Assembly: GCF_000969415.1 (NCBI RefSeq)
Contig: NZ_JZEX01000052.1
Location: 1 to 34,624, forward strand
Source: Devosia geojensis
GTDB taxonomy: Bacteria; Pseudomonadota; Alphaproteobacteria; Rhizobiales; Devosiaceae
Length of the DNA stretch: 34,624 nucleotides
Reading direction: 5' to 3'
Shown: positions 6,458 to 14,157 of the stretch, piece by piece
How the letters are laid out: each line of letters begins with the position of its first letter
Position numbering within the stretch: position 1 is the first letter of the stretch
Program-made: the position numbers and the translations under genes
The notes under the pieces: model-generated
Database searches by the model: none
Told to the model about the DNA's origin: nothing
Seen by the model: only the letters and a program-made list of their open reading frames with translations

Positions 6458-7357
6458 ATGAAACGACGCGACTTTATCACCGCAGCCATCGCTACCGCCG
6501 CAATCGCGGCATTGCCCAAAGCCGCCGATGCTCAGGAAGGAACCACCATGACCACGCCCGCCACCCCCCGCGCCTCAGGTTATGTTCCCGTTGCCGGGGG
6601 CGAGGTCTACTATGCCGTCTACGGCGAGGGCGAACCGCTCGTCCTGCTGCATGGCGGCCTGATGACGCACGAAACCTTCGGCCCGACGCTGGCGCGCCTC
6701 GCCGAGGGTCGCCAGGTCATCGGCATCGATTTGCAGGGTCACGGCCGCACGCTGCCGTTCGATAGGCCGATGAGCTACGAGGCCATGGCCGACGACGTGG
6801 CGGCCGTCCTCGGCCACCTCGGCATCGGGAAGGCCGACGTCATGGGCTATTCGCTCGGCGGCGGCACCGGATTGCGCCTCGCCGTCCAGCACCCCGAACT
6901 GGTCGAGAGGCTGGTCGTTGTCTCGACGCCCTTCGCCTGGGCCGGATGGCACGACTACAACGCTCAGGGCATGCGCGCGATGTCCGGCGCCCTCGCCGAG
7001 GGCATGAAGGGTTCGCCGCTCCATGACGACTATTTGCGAGTCGCACCAGACCCGGCGAATTTTCCGGTGCTGCTCGACAAGATTGGGCAGATGATGCAGG
7101 CGGACTACGACTGGTCGGACGAGGTCAGGACGATCACCGCGCCGACCATGCTGATCTTTGCCGACTGGGACGCTGTGCGCACCGCCCATATCGCCGCCTT
7201 CTTCGAGTTGCTCGGCGGCGGCCGGCAGGACGCGCAATGGGACGGCTCGGGCATGAACGCCAACCGGCTCGCCATCCTGCCGGGCGCCACGCACTACACC
7301 ATCGGCACCGATCCGCGGCTCGCTGAAACCGCCATCGGCTTCATCGACGCCGAGTGA
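6458..7357 (+). CDS. Tat-exported alpha/beta hydrolase
   Basis: 299 aa. The N-terminus MKRRDFITAAIATAAIAALPKAADA is a twin-arginine signal (KRRDFI, moderately hydrophobic core, likely cut after ADA). The mature part is an alpha/beta hydrolase: oxyanion motif LLHGG near 63-67, DLQGHGRT near 91-98, nucleophile elbow GYSLGGG with Ser132, an acid in FADWD (Asp236/Asp238), and His279 in GATHYT. The substrate cannot be named; esterase, lactonase or haloperoxidase-like activities all fit. The ATG at 6458 has AAGGGAGG upstream. A second in-frame ATG (Met31) also has a good ribosome site, GGAAGGAACCACC, and would yield a protein without the signal. It lies downstream of the SRPBCC gene. Confidence 0.85.
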   Translation: MKRRDFITAAIATAAIAALPKAADAQEGTTMTTPATPRASGYVPVAGGEVYYAVYGEGEPLVLLHGGLMTHETFGPTLARLAEGRQVIGIDLQGHGRTLPFDRPMSYEAMADDVAAVLGHLGIGKADVMGYSLGGGTGLRLAVQHPELVERLVVVSTPFAWAGWHDYNAQGMRAMSGALAEGMKGSPLHDDYLRVAPDPANFPVLLDKIGQMMQADYDWSDEVRTITAPTMLIFADWDAVRTAHIAAFFELLGGGRQDAQWDGSGMNANRLAILPGATHYTIGTDPRLAETAIGFIDAE

Positions 7358-7382
7358 CCAATCGAACGGAAGGGCGGCCCGG

Positions 7383-8228
7383 CTAGCCGATGACGATGTT
7401 GTCGATCAGCCGGGTCGCTCCGAGGTGCGCGGCCACCGCCAGCAACGCGCCGCCCTCCCCGACGCGCTCGAGCTCATCGAGGCTGGCGGGGTCGCGCACC
7501 TCCCAATACTGCACGCGGATCAGCGGCTCTTCGGCGAGCACGGCGAGTCCCGCCGCGACGAGTGCCTGCGCATCGCGCTCCCCCGCTTCGTAAGCGGCTT
7601 CAGCCGCCTTGAGGCTCGCGTAAATCTTCGGCGCCGCGGCGCGCTCCTCGGGCGCGAGGTAGACGTTGCGCGAGCTCAGCGCCAGTCCGTCCGCCTCCCG
7701 CACGATCGGCCCGCGCACGATCTCGACCGGCACGTCGAGGTCGCGCACCATGCGCTCGATCACCGCGCACTGCTGCGCGTCCTTCTGCCCGAAGAACGCG
7801 ACGTGCGGCTGCACGAGGTTGAAGAGCTTGAGCACGACCGTCGCGACACCCCGGAAGTGTCCCGGCCGGACCGCGCCGCAGAGCGGGCCCGAAACGCTCT
7901 CCTCGACCACATAGGTCGACGCACCCGGCCGATAGAGGTCCTCAACGTCCGGCAGGAACAGCGCATCGACGCCGGCGGCTCCGAGCAGCGCCAGGTCCGT
8001 CTCGATGGGGCGGGGATATCTGGCGAGATCCTCGTTCGGCCCGAACTGAAGCGGATTGACGAAGATGCTGGCGATGGTCAGGTCGCATCGCGACTTCGAC
8101 AGCTCGACGAGGCTCATGTGCCCACGGTGCAGCGCCCCCATGGTCGGGACGAACCCGAGCGAGCGGCCGGCAGGCAGGCCCCTGCGCCAGGCGCGCAGCT
8201 CCGCGACGGAGCGCAGGACAAGCGTCAT
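7383..8228 (-). CDS. panC: pantothenate synthetase
   Basis: 281 aa. It ligates pantoate and beta-alanine with ATP to give pantothenate in the cytosol. The nucleotidyltransferase motif PTMGALHRGHMSLV (about residues 28-41), SIFVNPLQFGPNEDLARYPR, the FFGQKDAQQ segment and ALSSRNVYL identify the family. The ATG at 8226-8228 overlaps the coaBC stop as ATGA, which fixes the start and indicates translational coupling; an upstream extension in this frame is not used. It is the third gene of panB-coaBC-panC. The aspartate decarboxylase panD, the beta-alanine source, is not in this window. Confidence 0.96.
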   Translation of the reverse strand: MTLVLRSVAELRAWRRGLPAGRSLGFVPTMGALHRGHMSLVELSKSRCDLTIASIFVNPLQFGPNEDLARYPRPIETDLALLGAAGVDALFLPDVEDLYRPGASTYVVEESVSGPLCGAVRPGHFRGVATVVLKLFNLVQPHVAFFGQKDAQQCAVIERMVRDLDVPVEIVRGPIVREADGLALSSRNVYLAPEERAAAPKIYASLKAAEAAYEAGERDAQALVAAGLAVLAEEPLIRVQYWEVRDPASLDELERVGEGGALLAVAAHLGATRLIDNIVIG

Positions 8229-9430
8229 GCAATGATATCCCAGATGCGGCGCGCCAGCTCCGCCTTGCTCGTCACGGGCAGCGCTATGTCGTCGCCATCG
8301 CGCCGCAGCAGCGTGCCGCCATTGGTCGAAACGGCAAAGCCGGTCTGGCTCGCCTCGCCCGCCCGCGCCACGGGATTGGCGAAGAGGAAATCGAGCTCCT
8401 TGCGCTCGAGCTTGCCGCGCCCGTTGGCCTCGACGTCGTCGGTCTCGGCCGCAAAGCCGAGGAACCACTGGCCGTTCGCCCTGGCCTTCAGCGCGCCGAG
8501 CACGTCGGTCGAGGGCACCATGTCGAGAGAGACGGGTTCGGACGCGCGCTTGAGCTTGCCGCTGGCCGGACTCGCCACCCGATAATCCATGACGGCGGCC
8601 GTGGCGATGACGCCGTCGACTTCGGGCAGGAATCTCAGCGCCGCCTCCGCCATCTCCTCGGCGGTGCGCACCTCGACGAGGCTCAGTCGCTCGCCCGCCC
8701 CGCGCGGCGGCGCCGGGCGCACCACGCCCTTGTCGATGCCCAGCACGTAGCGCACCTCGGCACCGCGCCGCAGCGCCTCCTCGGCCATGGCCGCGCCCAT
8801 GCGTCCGGTCGAGTGGTTGGTGATGTAGCGCACCGCGTCGATGGGTGTCGTCGTCGGCCCGGCGGTGATCAGCACGCGCTTGCCGGCAAGGCTCGGCTCC
8901 GGAGCCGCCGCCGCATTGACCTCGGCGACGATGGTCGCGACCGGCGCCAGCTTGCCGACGCCCACCTCACCGCAGGCGAGAATGCCCGAAGCCGGGTCGA
9001 TGAAGCCGACGCCGCGCGCCTTCAGTGTCTCGGCGTGCTGCTGGGTGATGGGCTTTTCCCACATCACCGTGTTCATCGCCGGCGCGACGAGCAACGGAGC
9101 CTCGGTCGCCAGCGCCACGGTCGTGAGCAGGTCGTCGGCGAGCCCCAGCGCAATCTTGGCGATGGTATTGGCGCTCGCCGGCGCAACCACGAAAAGGTCG
9201 GCCCAGCGGGCAAGATCGATATGCTCGGTACCCGAGATCCCGGGGCCGAAGAGCGCCGACTTCACCGGCCGGCCCGAGAGCGTCTCCAGCACCAGCGGCG
9301 AGACGAACTGTGCCCCGCTCTGAGTGAGGATGATCTGAACCGCGTGGCCCTGCTTGGTGAGCTCGGAGGTGACGTCGGCGATCTTGTAGGCCGAGATGCT
9401 GCCCGTGACCCCGATGAGGATGTTAGCCAT
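8225..9430 (-). CDS. coaBC: bifunctional phosphopantothenoylcysteine decarboxylase / phosphopantothenate-cysteine ligase
   Basis: 401 aa. It carries out two steps of CoA synthesis, CTP-dependent coupling of 4'-phosphopantothenate to cysteine (CoaB) and FMN-dependent decarboxylation to 4'-phosphopantetheine (CoaC). CoaC half: MANILIGVTGSISAYK at the start, catalytic His in EHIDLARWADLFVVAPASANT, PAMNTVMW near 119-126, and the essential Cys in GILACGEVGVGK. CoaB half from about residue 190: VLITAGPTTTPIDAVRYITNHSTGRMG with the conserved Asn, then TAAVMDYR and the KLKR lysine. The start codon overlaps the end of panB in ATGGCTAA and the stop overlaps panC, so the three genes are coupled. Older symbol: dfp. 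Confidence 0.96.
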   Translation of the reverse strand: MANILIGVTGSISAYKIADVTSELTKQGHAVQIILTQSGAQFVSPLVLETLSGRPVKSALFGPGISGTEHIDLARWADLFVVAPASANTIAKIALGLADDLLTTVALATEAPLLVAPAMNTVMWEKPITQQHAETLKARGVGFIDPASGILACGEVGVGKLAPVATIVAEVNAAAAPEPSLAGKRVLITAGPTTTPIDAVRYITNHSTGRMGAAMAEEALRRGAEVRYVLGIDKGVVRPAPPRGAGERLSLVEVRTAEEMAEAALRFLPEVDGVIATAAVMDYRVASPASGKLKRASEPVSLDMVPSTDVLGALKARANGQWFLGFAAETDDVEANGRGKLERKELDFLFANPVARAGEASQTGFAVSTNGGTLLRRDGDDIALPVTSKAELARRIWDIIA

Positions 9431-10247
9431 CGGCGAGCGCCCGCCCCTTGGCCTTGGCCGGCTCTGCCGCCTTGACCTCCGCGACGTATTCGCCGACCGC
9501 CCGCCGGATGACTGACGCGACATCCGCCTTCGGCTTGGCAAAGCTCGGTGTGCGGTCGACATTGAGCCCGATGAGGTCGTTGACCACCAGCACCTGTCCC
9601 GAGCATTCGGGTCCCGACCCGATGCCGATGGTCGGGATATCGAGGAGACGCGTGATCTCGCCGGCAAGTTCAGGCACCACCATCTCCAGCACGATGGCGA
9701 ACGCGCCCGCGTCCTGCAGCGCCAGCGCCGCATCGATGAGCTTCTGCGCCGCCGGCGCGGTCTTGCCATGCCGGTAGTAGCCGCCGAGCTGGTGCACCGC
9801 CTGCGGCGTCAGCCCGATATGGCCGACGACGGGAATGCCCTGTTCCGTCAGGCGCGCGACGGTTGGCGCCACGGTAGCCCCGCCTTCGATCTTGACCGCC
9901 TGGCAGCCGGTGCGCTGCATGATCGCGACGGCATTGCGCAGCGCGGTCTCCGGATCGCTTGCCGTGCCGAACGGCATGTCGACGACGATCAGTGCGCGCC
10001 GCGTGCCGCGATGGACCGCGCCGGCATGGCGGATCATGTCCTCGAGCGTCACCGGCAGCGTCGTCTCGTGTCCGAGCACCACGTTGCCGAGGCTGTCGCC
10101 GACGAGGATCATCTCGATCCCCGCCTGGTCGAGGAGCCCGGCGGTGACATAGTCGTAGGCCGTCAGCATAGCGATCTTCTCGCCGCGGCGCTTGAGATTC
10201 TGGATGTCGCGAGTGGTCAGGCGTGCGGTTGCGGTGGTGGCCGACAT
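9423..10247 (-). CDS. panB: 3-methyl-2-oxobutanoate hydroxymethyltransferase
   Basis: 274 aa. It transfers a hydroxymethyl group from 5,10-methylene-THF to 2-oxoisovalerate to make ketopantoate, the first committed step of pantothenate synthesis. Motifs: MLTAYDYVTAGLLDQAG, VGDSLGNVVLGHETTLPVT, VVDMPFGT, AVKIEGG, PVVGHIGLTPQAV and the catalytic Glu in IVLEMVVPELA, followed by GIGSGPECSGQVLV. It ends with a 25-residue Ala/Lys-rich tail. The ATG at 10247 has AGGA at a 9-nt distance. It is the first gene of the pan/coa run; the 142 bp upstream show no clear promoter. Its substrate 2-oxoisovalerate comes from the valine pathway, i.e. from ilvBH at the left of the window. Confidence 0.96.
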   Translation of the reverse strand: MSATTATARLTTRDIQNLKRRGEKIAMLTAYDYVTAGLLDQAGIEMILVGDSLGNVVLGHETTLPVTLEDMIRHAGAVHRGTRRALIVVDMPFGTASDPETALRNAVAIMQRTGCQAVKIEGGATVAPTVARLTEQGIPVVGHIGLTPQAVHQLGGYYRHGKTAPAAQKLIDAALALQDAGAFAIVLEMVVPELAGEITRLLDIPTIGIGSGPECSGQVLVVNDLIGLNVDRTPSFAKPKADVASVIRRAVGEYVAEVKAAEPAKAKGRALADG

Positions 10248-10389
10248 GGACTTGAATCCTGCTCCTGCGCCTCGCCGACAAAGGCAAGGCGTCCGCTGCT
10301 CCCCAGCGCCCTGCGTTTCAATTAATCAGCGGAGGGGAATTTGCAAGGCGTCAAAAGTCGTATCGGCTATGCGGTGGCCCGGATCGGCT

Positions 10390-10887
10390 CTAATGCGCAG
10401 CCTGTCGCACCATCCCGGCCGGCTGGTGCAGGCGCCGTTCGAGCGCCGTTGCGATTGCGAGCTTTTCCGGGTCGTCGAGCAGGCACTGCGCCTCCTCGAT
10501 CGAGACCCAGCGGCGCTGACGCTGATGCTTCTCGCGCCACTCGTCATGCTCGAGGTCGACGCGCAATGGATAGATGTCGACGATCACCGGCGTCTGGTTC
10601 TCGTCGTTCATCGCCCCGCGATAGCTGCCGATGGGAGTTGTCTCCACCTCACCCTCGATTCCCGCCTCCTCGAGGGCTTCCTGCGCCGCGCTCTCCCACG
10701 GCGTCTTGCCGCGCATGATGCCGCCCTTGGGAAACATCCAGCGCGCCGAACGGCGCGAGGTGATGAGGAGGTAGGACGCCTTGCCGTCGATCATCCTGTA
10801 AGGCAGCGCGCCCGATTGCCTCTCGCAGGGGCCTTGCCCGTGTAAGGCGAAGAGATTGCGCAGGAATTGCGTGATCGACGTGAACAT
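10390..10887 (-). CDS. Nudix hydrolase, DIPP-like
   Basis: 165 aa. A Nudix hydrolase with the context WMFPKGGIMRGKTPWESAAQEALEEAGI. The Nudix box runs from Gly55 to Ile77. Compared with G-x5-E-x7-R-E-U-x-E-E-x-G-U, the first Glu is Lys61 and the Arg is Gln69, while the catalytic E-x2-EE glutamates (70, 73, 74) remain. The FPKGGIMRGK form is seen in bacterial homologues of diphosphoinositol polyphosphate or Ap4A-type hydrolases, so dinucleoside polyphosphates are a plausible but unproven substrate. The segment WREKHQRQRRWVSIEEAQ matches the end of the domain. The start at 10887 lies in weak context; three 11-bp direct repeats occur 24-56 bp upstream. Confidence 0.85.
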   Translation of the reverse strand: MFTSITQFLRNLFALHGQGPCERQSGALPYRMIDGKASYLLITSRRSARWMFPKGGIMRGKTPWESAAQEALEEAGIEGEVETTPIGSYRGAMNDENQTPVIVDIYPLRVDLEHDEWREKHQRQRRWVSIEEAQCLLDDPEKLAIATALERRLHQPAGMVRQAAH

Positions 10888-10910
10888 GGAAGGCGTCCGT
10901 TCTCCTCGGC

Positions 10911-10943
10911 GTTTCGACTCTGTTTCGACTCAGTTTCGTTTCG
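10911..10943. repeat. three 11-bp tandem repeats upstream of the Nudix gene
   Basis: GTTTCGACTCT, GTTTCGACTCA and GTTTCGTTTCG follow each other exactly at an 11-bp period, about one helical turn. They lie in the 68-bp gap between the terminator at 10956-10981 and the Nudix start at 10887. A possible -10 box TACAAT (minus strand) occurs just upstream, at about 10946-10951. They may be a protein-binding array or slippage remnants. Confidence 0.6.
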
Positions 10944-10955
10944 AATTGTAGCAAC

Positions 10956-10981
10956 AAAAAAGGTCCCATGCGGGACCTTTT
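10956..10981 (-). terminator. intrinsic terminator of the lipoprotein gene
   Basis: On the minus strand: AAAAGGTCCC-GCAT-GGGACCTTTT, stem of ten pairs with a 4-nt loop and a run of six T ending in TTG. It lies 45 bp after the stop codon of the gene ending at 11027. The four A/T pairs make it readable in both directions, but no plus-strand gene precedes it. Confidence 0.85.
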
Positions 10982-11026
10982 CCGTTGACCTTGCCTCCGA
11001 AGCTCGAAGCGCCGGAAGGTCCGCTT

Positions 11027-11299
11027 TTAGCCGCGCGGGCAGACGTCGATGTAGCGGCTGCCGTCGGCGCGCTGGTAGACGCAGCGATTCGGATCGTTCT
11101 CGACCCGGCCGAGCATATTGCCCGCGGCCGCACCCACGACGCCGCCGACACCGGCGCCGACCGCCGTGCCGAGGAGCGAGTTGGTGGTGGCCGCACCGAC
11201 AGTCGCGCCGGCGCCCGCGCCGACCGCCGCGCCGGTCTGCGTGCTGGTGCAGGCTGCAAGCGACAGCAAGGCAGCAGCGGTAATGATGAACTTGTGCAT
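11027..11299 (-). CDS. glycine-zipper 2TM-type lipoprotein
   Basis: 90 aa. The start ATG at 11299 is preceded by GGAGGGTT. The signal MHKFIITAAALLSLAAC is a lipoprotein signal with lipobox LAAC, giving Cys17 as the lipidated residue. Then comes a glycine zipper: TGAAVGAGAGATVGAATTNSLLGTAVGAGVGGVVGAAAGNMLG (two helical hairpins), and the end CVYQRADGSRYIDVCPRG with two cysteines. It resembles small outer-membrane or periplasmic glycine-zipper proteins (SlyB/OsmB-like), often linked to envelope stress. The specific role is unknown. It has its own terminator downstream and follows the DUF423 gene by 72 bp. Confidence 0.85.
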   Translation of the reverse strand: MHKFIITAAALLSLAACTSTQTGAAVGAGAGATVGAATTNSLLGTAVGAGVGGVVGAAAGNMLGRVENDPNRCVYQRADGSRYIDVCPRG

Positions 11300-11371
11300 A
11301 GAACCCTCCAAGAGACTAATGAGCCTGTTAACGTGCCCCACGGCGATTGGTTCCTGCAAATAAAGGATAAA

Positions 11372-11746
11372 CTAAGGCAGGGTGTCGCCCGAACGCCACA
11401 GTATTGCAATACCGCCGATCGCGATCGAGAGCCAGCCGGCAATCATAAGCAGTCCACCCAGTGGAGCCGCTAGCGGCAACAAACGCACGCCCGCGAACTC
11501 TCGAAGCGCCATGTCCGACACGAATATCAGCGTGCCGAGAGCGAGAAGCACACCGGCCACGCCCATCCACCGCCCCTTCCCCGCCAACGCCAGCACGAGC
11601 AGCGCCGGGGCGTGCGCGAGGCAGACGGTCGTTGCCGAAACGAGTGCCTGCGAGGCGCCGGCATGCGCCGAGCCGGCGGCCGCCAGGATTCCGGCTCCGC
11701 CGATCAGCCCCGACGCAAGCAGCCCGATCGCGCGCAATCTCGTCAT
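11372..11746 (-). CDS. DUF423 family membrane protein
   Basis: 124 aa from the ATG at 11746, preceded by GGAGAGG; an in-frame start nine codons earlier lacks a ribosome site. The protein consists of four hydrophobic segments: residues about 4-25, 38-58, 64-82 and 98-120. The end PLAAPLGGLLMIAGWLSIAIGGI matches the C-terminal signature of DUF423 (YgdD-type) inner-membrane proteins, whose function is unknown. It is divergent from the MATE exporter gene, with 88 bp between the starts. Confidence 0.8.
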   Translation of the reverse strand: MTRLRAIGLLASGLIGGAGILAAAGSAHAGASQALVSATTVCLAHAPALLVLALAGKGRWMGVAGVLLALGTLIFVSDMALREFAGVRLLPLAAPLGGLLMIAGWLSIAIGGIAILWRSGDTLP

Positions 11747-11834
11747 TCCGCCTCTCCTGCCATCGCCTGACACTCACCGGCTTGCGCCTGCGGCCCAATC
11801 GGTTACAGGTCAATTCCGCGAGTAGGAAGAAAAA

Positions 11835-13253
11835 ATGAGCACCGATAACACGCTGGCGGCATCTCCGACCGGCCCGGCCGAAACCGCCACCTGGGGCGGG
11901 GAACTGCGCGCCACGTTCAACCTGGCGTGGCCGCTGGTCATCGCGCAGCTCGCCCAGAACGCTCTCGTCACCACCGACGTCATCATGATGGGCTGGCTCG
12001 GCCCGCGCTATCTGGCGGCCGGAGCGCTGGCCAGCGCCTTCCTCATGCCCATCCTTCTCTTCGGCATCGGCATCGTGGGCGCCGTCGCCCCGCTCGTGGC
12101 GCAGGCGCGCGGCGCCCGCCAGATCAAGGCCGTCCGCCGCATCGTGCGGCAGGGGTTCTGGGCCGCCGCGCTCATCACGGCGCTCATGATTCCCTTCCTC
12201 ATGCAGATGCGGCCGATCTTCGAGTTCCTGGGGCAGGATCCGGGCAACACCGCCATGGCCGAGGACTATCTGCAGATCGCCCTGTGGTCGTGCGTGCCGC
12301 AACTGCTGATCGTCGTGCTGCGCTCGCTGCTCGCCGCGTTCGACGCCACCCGCGTCATCCTCATCGTCACCGTTGCCGGCGTCGCACTCAACGCCGTGCT
12401 CAATTACGTGCTGATCTTCGGCCATCTCGGCCTACCGCGGATGGAACTGCGCGGAGCCGCGCTCGCCACCGTCCTCTCCTACTCGGCCATGTTCGGGCTG
12501 ATGCTCGTTTACGTGCTGCGCCAGCGGCGGTTCCGGCGCTTCCACATCCTCGTGCGCTTCTGGAAACCGGATTGGTCCCGCTTCGCCCAGATCTTCAGGA
12601 TCGGCCTGCCCATCGGCCTCACCATCCTCGCCGAAGTCGCGCTCTTCACCGCCGCCGCCTTCCTGATGGGCTGGCTCGGCACCGACGAGGTCGCCGCCCA
12701 TGCGGTGGCGCTGCAATGCGCCTCGACCGCGTTCATGGTTCCGCTGGGCCTCGGCATGGCGGCGAGCGTGCGCGTCGGCATCGCCTATGGGCGCGGCGAC
12801 CATGACGCCATCGGCAAGGCCGGCTGGACGGGCTTTGCGCTCGGCACCGGCTTCATGGCCTTCACCGCCCTGCTCTTCATCACCGCAGGCCCGTTCATCG
12901 TCGGCCTCTTCCTCGACCGCAACGAGCCGGCCAACGCCACTGCGCTGCAGCTCGCCGCGACCTACCTCGTCATCGCCGGCATCTTCCAACTCGTCGACGG
13001 CGCGCAGGTCACCGCCGCCAACGCGCTGCGCGGCCTCTCCGACACGGCAATCCCCATGGTGGTCGCCATCTTCGGCTACTGGGTGATCGGCATGCCGACG
13101 GCCTACCTGCTGGGGTTCGTTGCCGGTTGGCGCGGGGTCGGCATCTGGACGGGACTGGCCGTCGGCCTCGCCTGCGTCGCCGTGCTGCTCGTCGGACGCT
13201 TCGCGCTCCGCGAGAGATTGGGACTGACCAGCAAGCCGATCGCCGCAGCTTAA
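11835..13253 (+). CDS. MATE family multidrug efflux transporter
   Basis: 472 aa, about twelve hydrophobic segments in two homologous halves, as in NorM-type exporters that expel cationic drugs in exchange for Na+ or H+. The first half shows FNLAWPLVIAQLAQNALVTTDVIMMGWLGPRYLAAGALAS (typical first two MATE helices); the second half repeats it as IGLPIGLTILAEVALFTAAAFLMGWLGTDEVAAHAVALQ. YWVIGMPTAYLLGF near 412 is also characteristic. Start ATG at 11835 after AGTAGGAAG. It ends in the same TTAA as the convergent miaA. The substrate is unknown, and norM would be a reasonable label but is not proven. Confidence 0.92.
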   Translation: MSTDNTLAASPTGPAETATWGGELRATFNLAWPLVIAQLAQNALVTTDVIMMGWLGPRYLAAGALASAFLMPILLFGIGIVGAVAPLVAQARGARQIKAVRRIVRQGFWAAALITALMIPFLMQMRPIFEFLGQDPGNTAMAEDYLQIALWSCVPQLLIVVLRSLLAAFDATRVILIVTVAGVALNAVLNYVLIFGHLGLPRMELRGAALATVLSYSAMFGLMLVYVLRQRRFRRFHILVRFWKPDWSRFAQIFRIGLPIGLTILAEVALFTAAAFLMGWLGTDEVAAHAVALQCASTAFMVPLGLGMAASVRVGIAYGRGDHDAIGKAGWTGFALGTGFMAFTALLFITAGPFIVGLFLDRNEPANATALQLAATYLVIAGIFQLVDGAQVTAANALRGLSDTAIPMVVAIFGYWVIGMPTAYLLGFVAGWRGVGIWTGLAVGLACVAVLLVGRFALRERLGLTSKPIAAA

Positions 13254-14128
13254 CGGCGCGGCCAATCGCCCATGCGGTTGCGGAACCATGTCCGCTGCCG
13301 CTTGGCGTACTGGTGCGTGGCGATGATCGCTCGCTCGACCGCCTCTTCCTTCTCGATGCGTCCGGCAAGCCAGTCGGCGATCTCGCGCACGCCGATGGCC
13401 TTCATCGCCGGCAAGCTGGGATCGAGATGGAGCGAAAGCAGGGCCTTGACCTCGTCCACGGCCCCGCCCTCGAACATCGCCTCGAACCGCCTTGAGATTC
13501 GAGCGCGCAGCACGTCGCGATCAGGATCCAGCACCATGCGCTCGACGACGAAGTCGTCTATCAACCCCTGCTGCGACGCCTGCTGGAAGCTCGATAGCGG
13601 CCGTCCCGTCGCGCGCTTGACCGCGAGCGCCCGCTCGACCCGTTGCGGATCGGCAACCTTCAGCCTGCGCGCCGTCTCGGGATCTTCCCGCTCGAGCAGC
13701 CGCATGCGTCCGGCTTCATCGAGCCCTTGAATCTCTTGTTGAGCTTGAAGCGCGATTTCGGCGGGAACCTCCGGCACGTCGGCGAATCCCTTTGTGAGCG
13801 CATCGAAGTAAAGCCCCGTGCCGCCGACGAAAATCAGCGGCTGCCCAGGATCGGCCGCGTCGATCACCCGCTGCACAGCCTCGAGCCACCTTCCGGTCGA
13901 GAACCGCACCGAAGGCGGCACGAAGCCGTAGAGCTTGTGCGGCGCGCGACCCTCGTCTTCCCGCCCTGGACGGGCCGTGACGACCCGCAGCACGTCGTAG
14001 ACCTGCATGGCGTCGGTATTGACGACGATGCCGCCCAGCCGCTCGGCCACTTCGAGCGCCAGCGCCGACTTGCCGCTCGCGGTCGGACCCGCTATCAGAA
14101 CCGCTCGCCGAGCCTTCGCCGCGTCCAC
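13250..14128 (-). CDS. miaA: tRNA dimethylallyltransferase
   Basis: 292 aa. It adds a dimethylallyl group to N6 of A37 in tRNAs reading UNN codons. P-loop GPTASGKSALALEVA (about 14-28), the DSxQ-like NTDAMQVY (37-44), VGGTGLYFDALTKG (about 101-114), ADPQRVERALAVKRATGRPLS and the C-terminal ATHQYAKRQRTWFRNR are all diagnostic. It begins 29 bp from the divergent serB, so both promoters must lie inside the neighbouring coding regions or in this gap. Its stop codon overlaps the norM-like stop tail to tail in TTAA (13250-13253). Confidence 0.96.
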   Translation of the reverse strand: MDAAKARRAVLIAGPTASGKSALALEVAERLGGIVVNTDAMQVYDVLRVVTARPGREDEGRAPHKLYGFVPPSVRFSTGRWLEAVQRVIDAADPGQPLIFVGGTGLYFDALTKGFADVPEVPAEIALQAQQEIQGLDEAGRMRLLEREDPETARRLKVADPQRVERALAVKRATGRPLSSFQQASQQGLIDDFVVERMVLDPDRDVLRARISRRFEAMFEGGAVDEVKALLSLHLDPSLPAMKAIGVREIADWLAGRIEKEEAVERAIIATHQYAKRQRTWFRNRMGDWPRR

Positions 14129-14157
14129 TTCACTCCGCTCCCGGGAACCGAAACGAC

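Noticed and set aside
11300..11359. TTG start 20 codons upstream of the lipoprotein
   Set aside because: It would bury the lipoprotein signal; the ATG at 11299 has a strong ribosome site and places the lipobox correctly.
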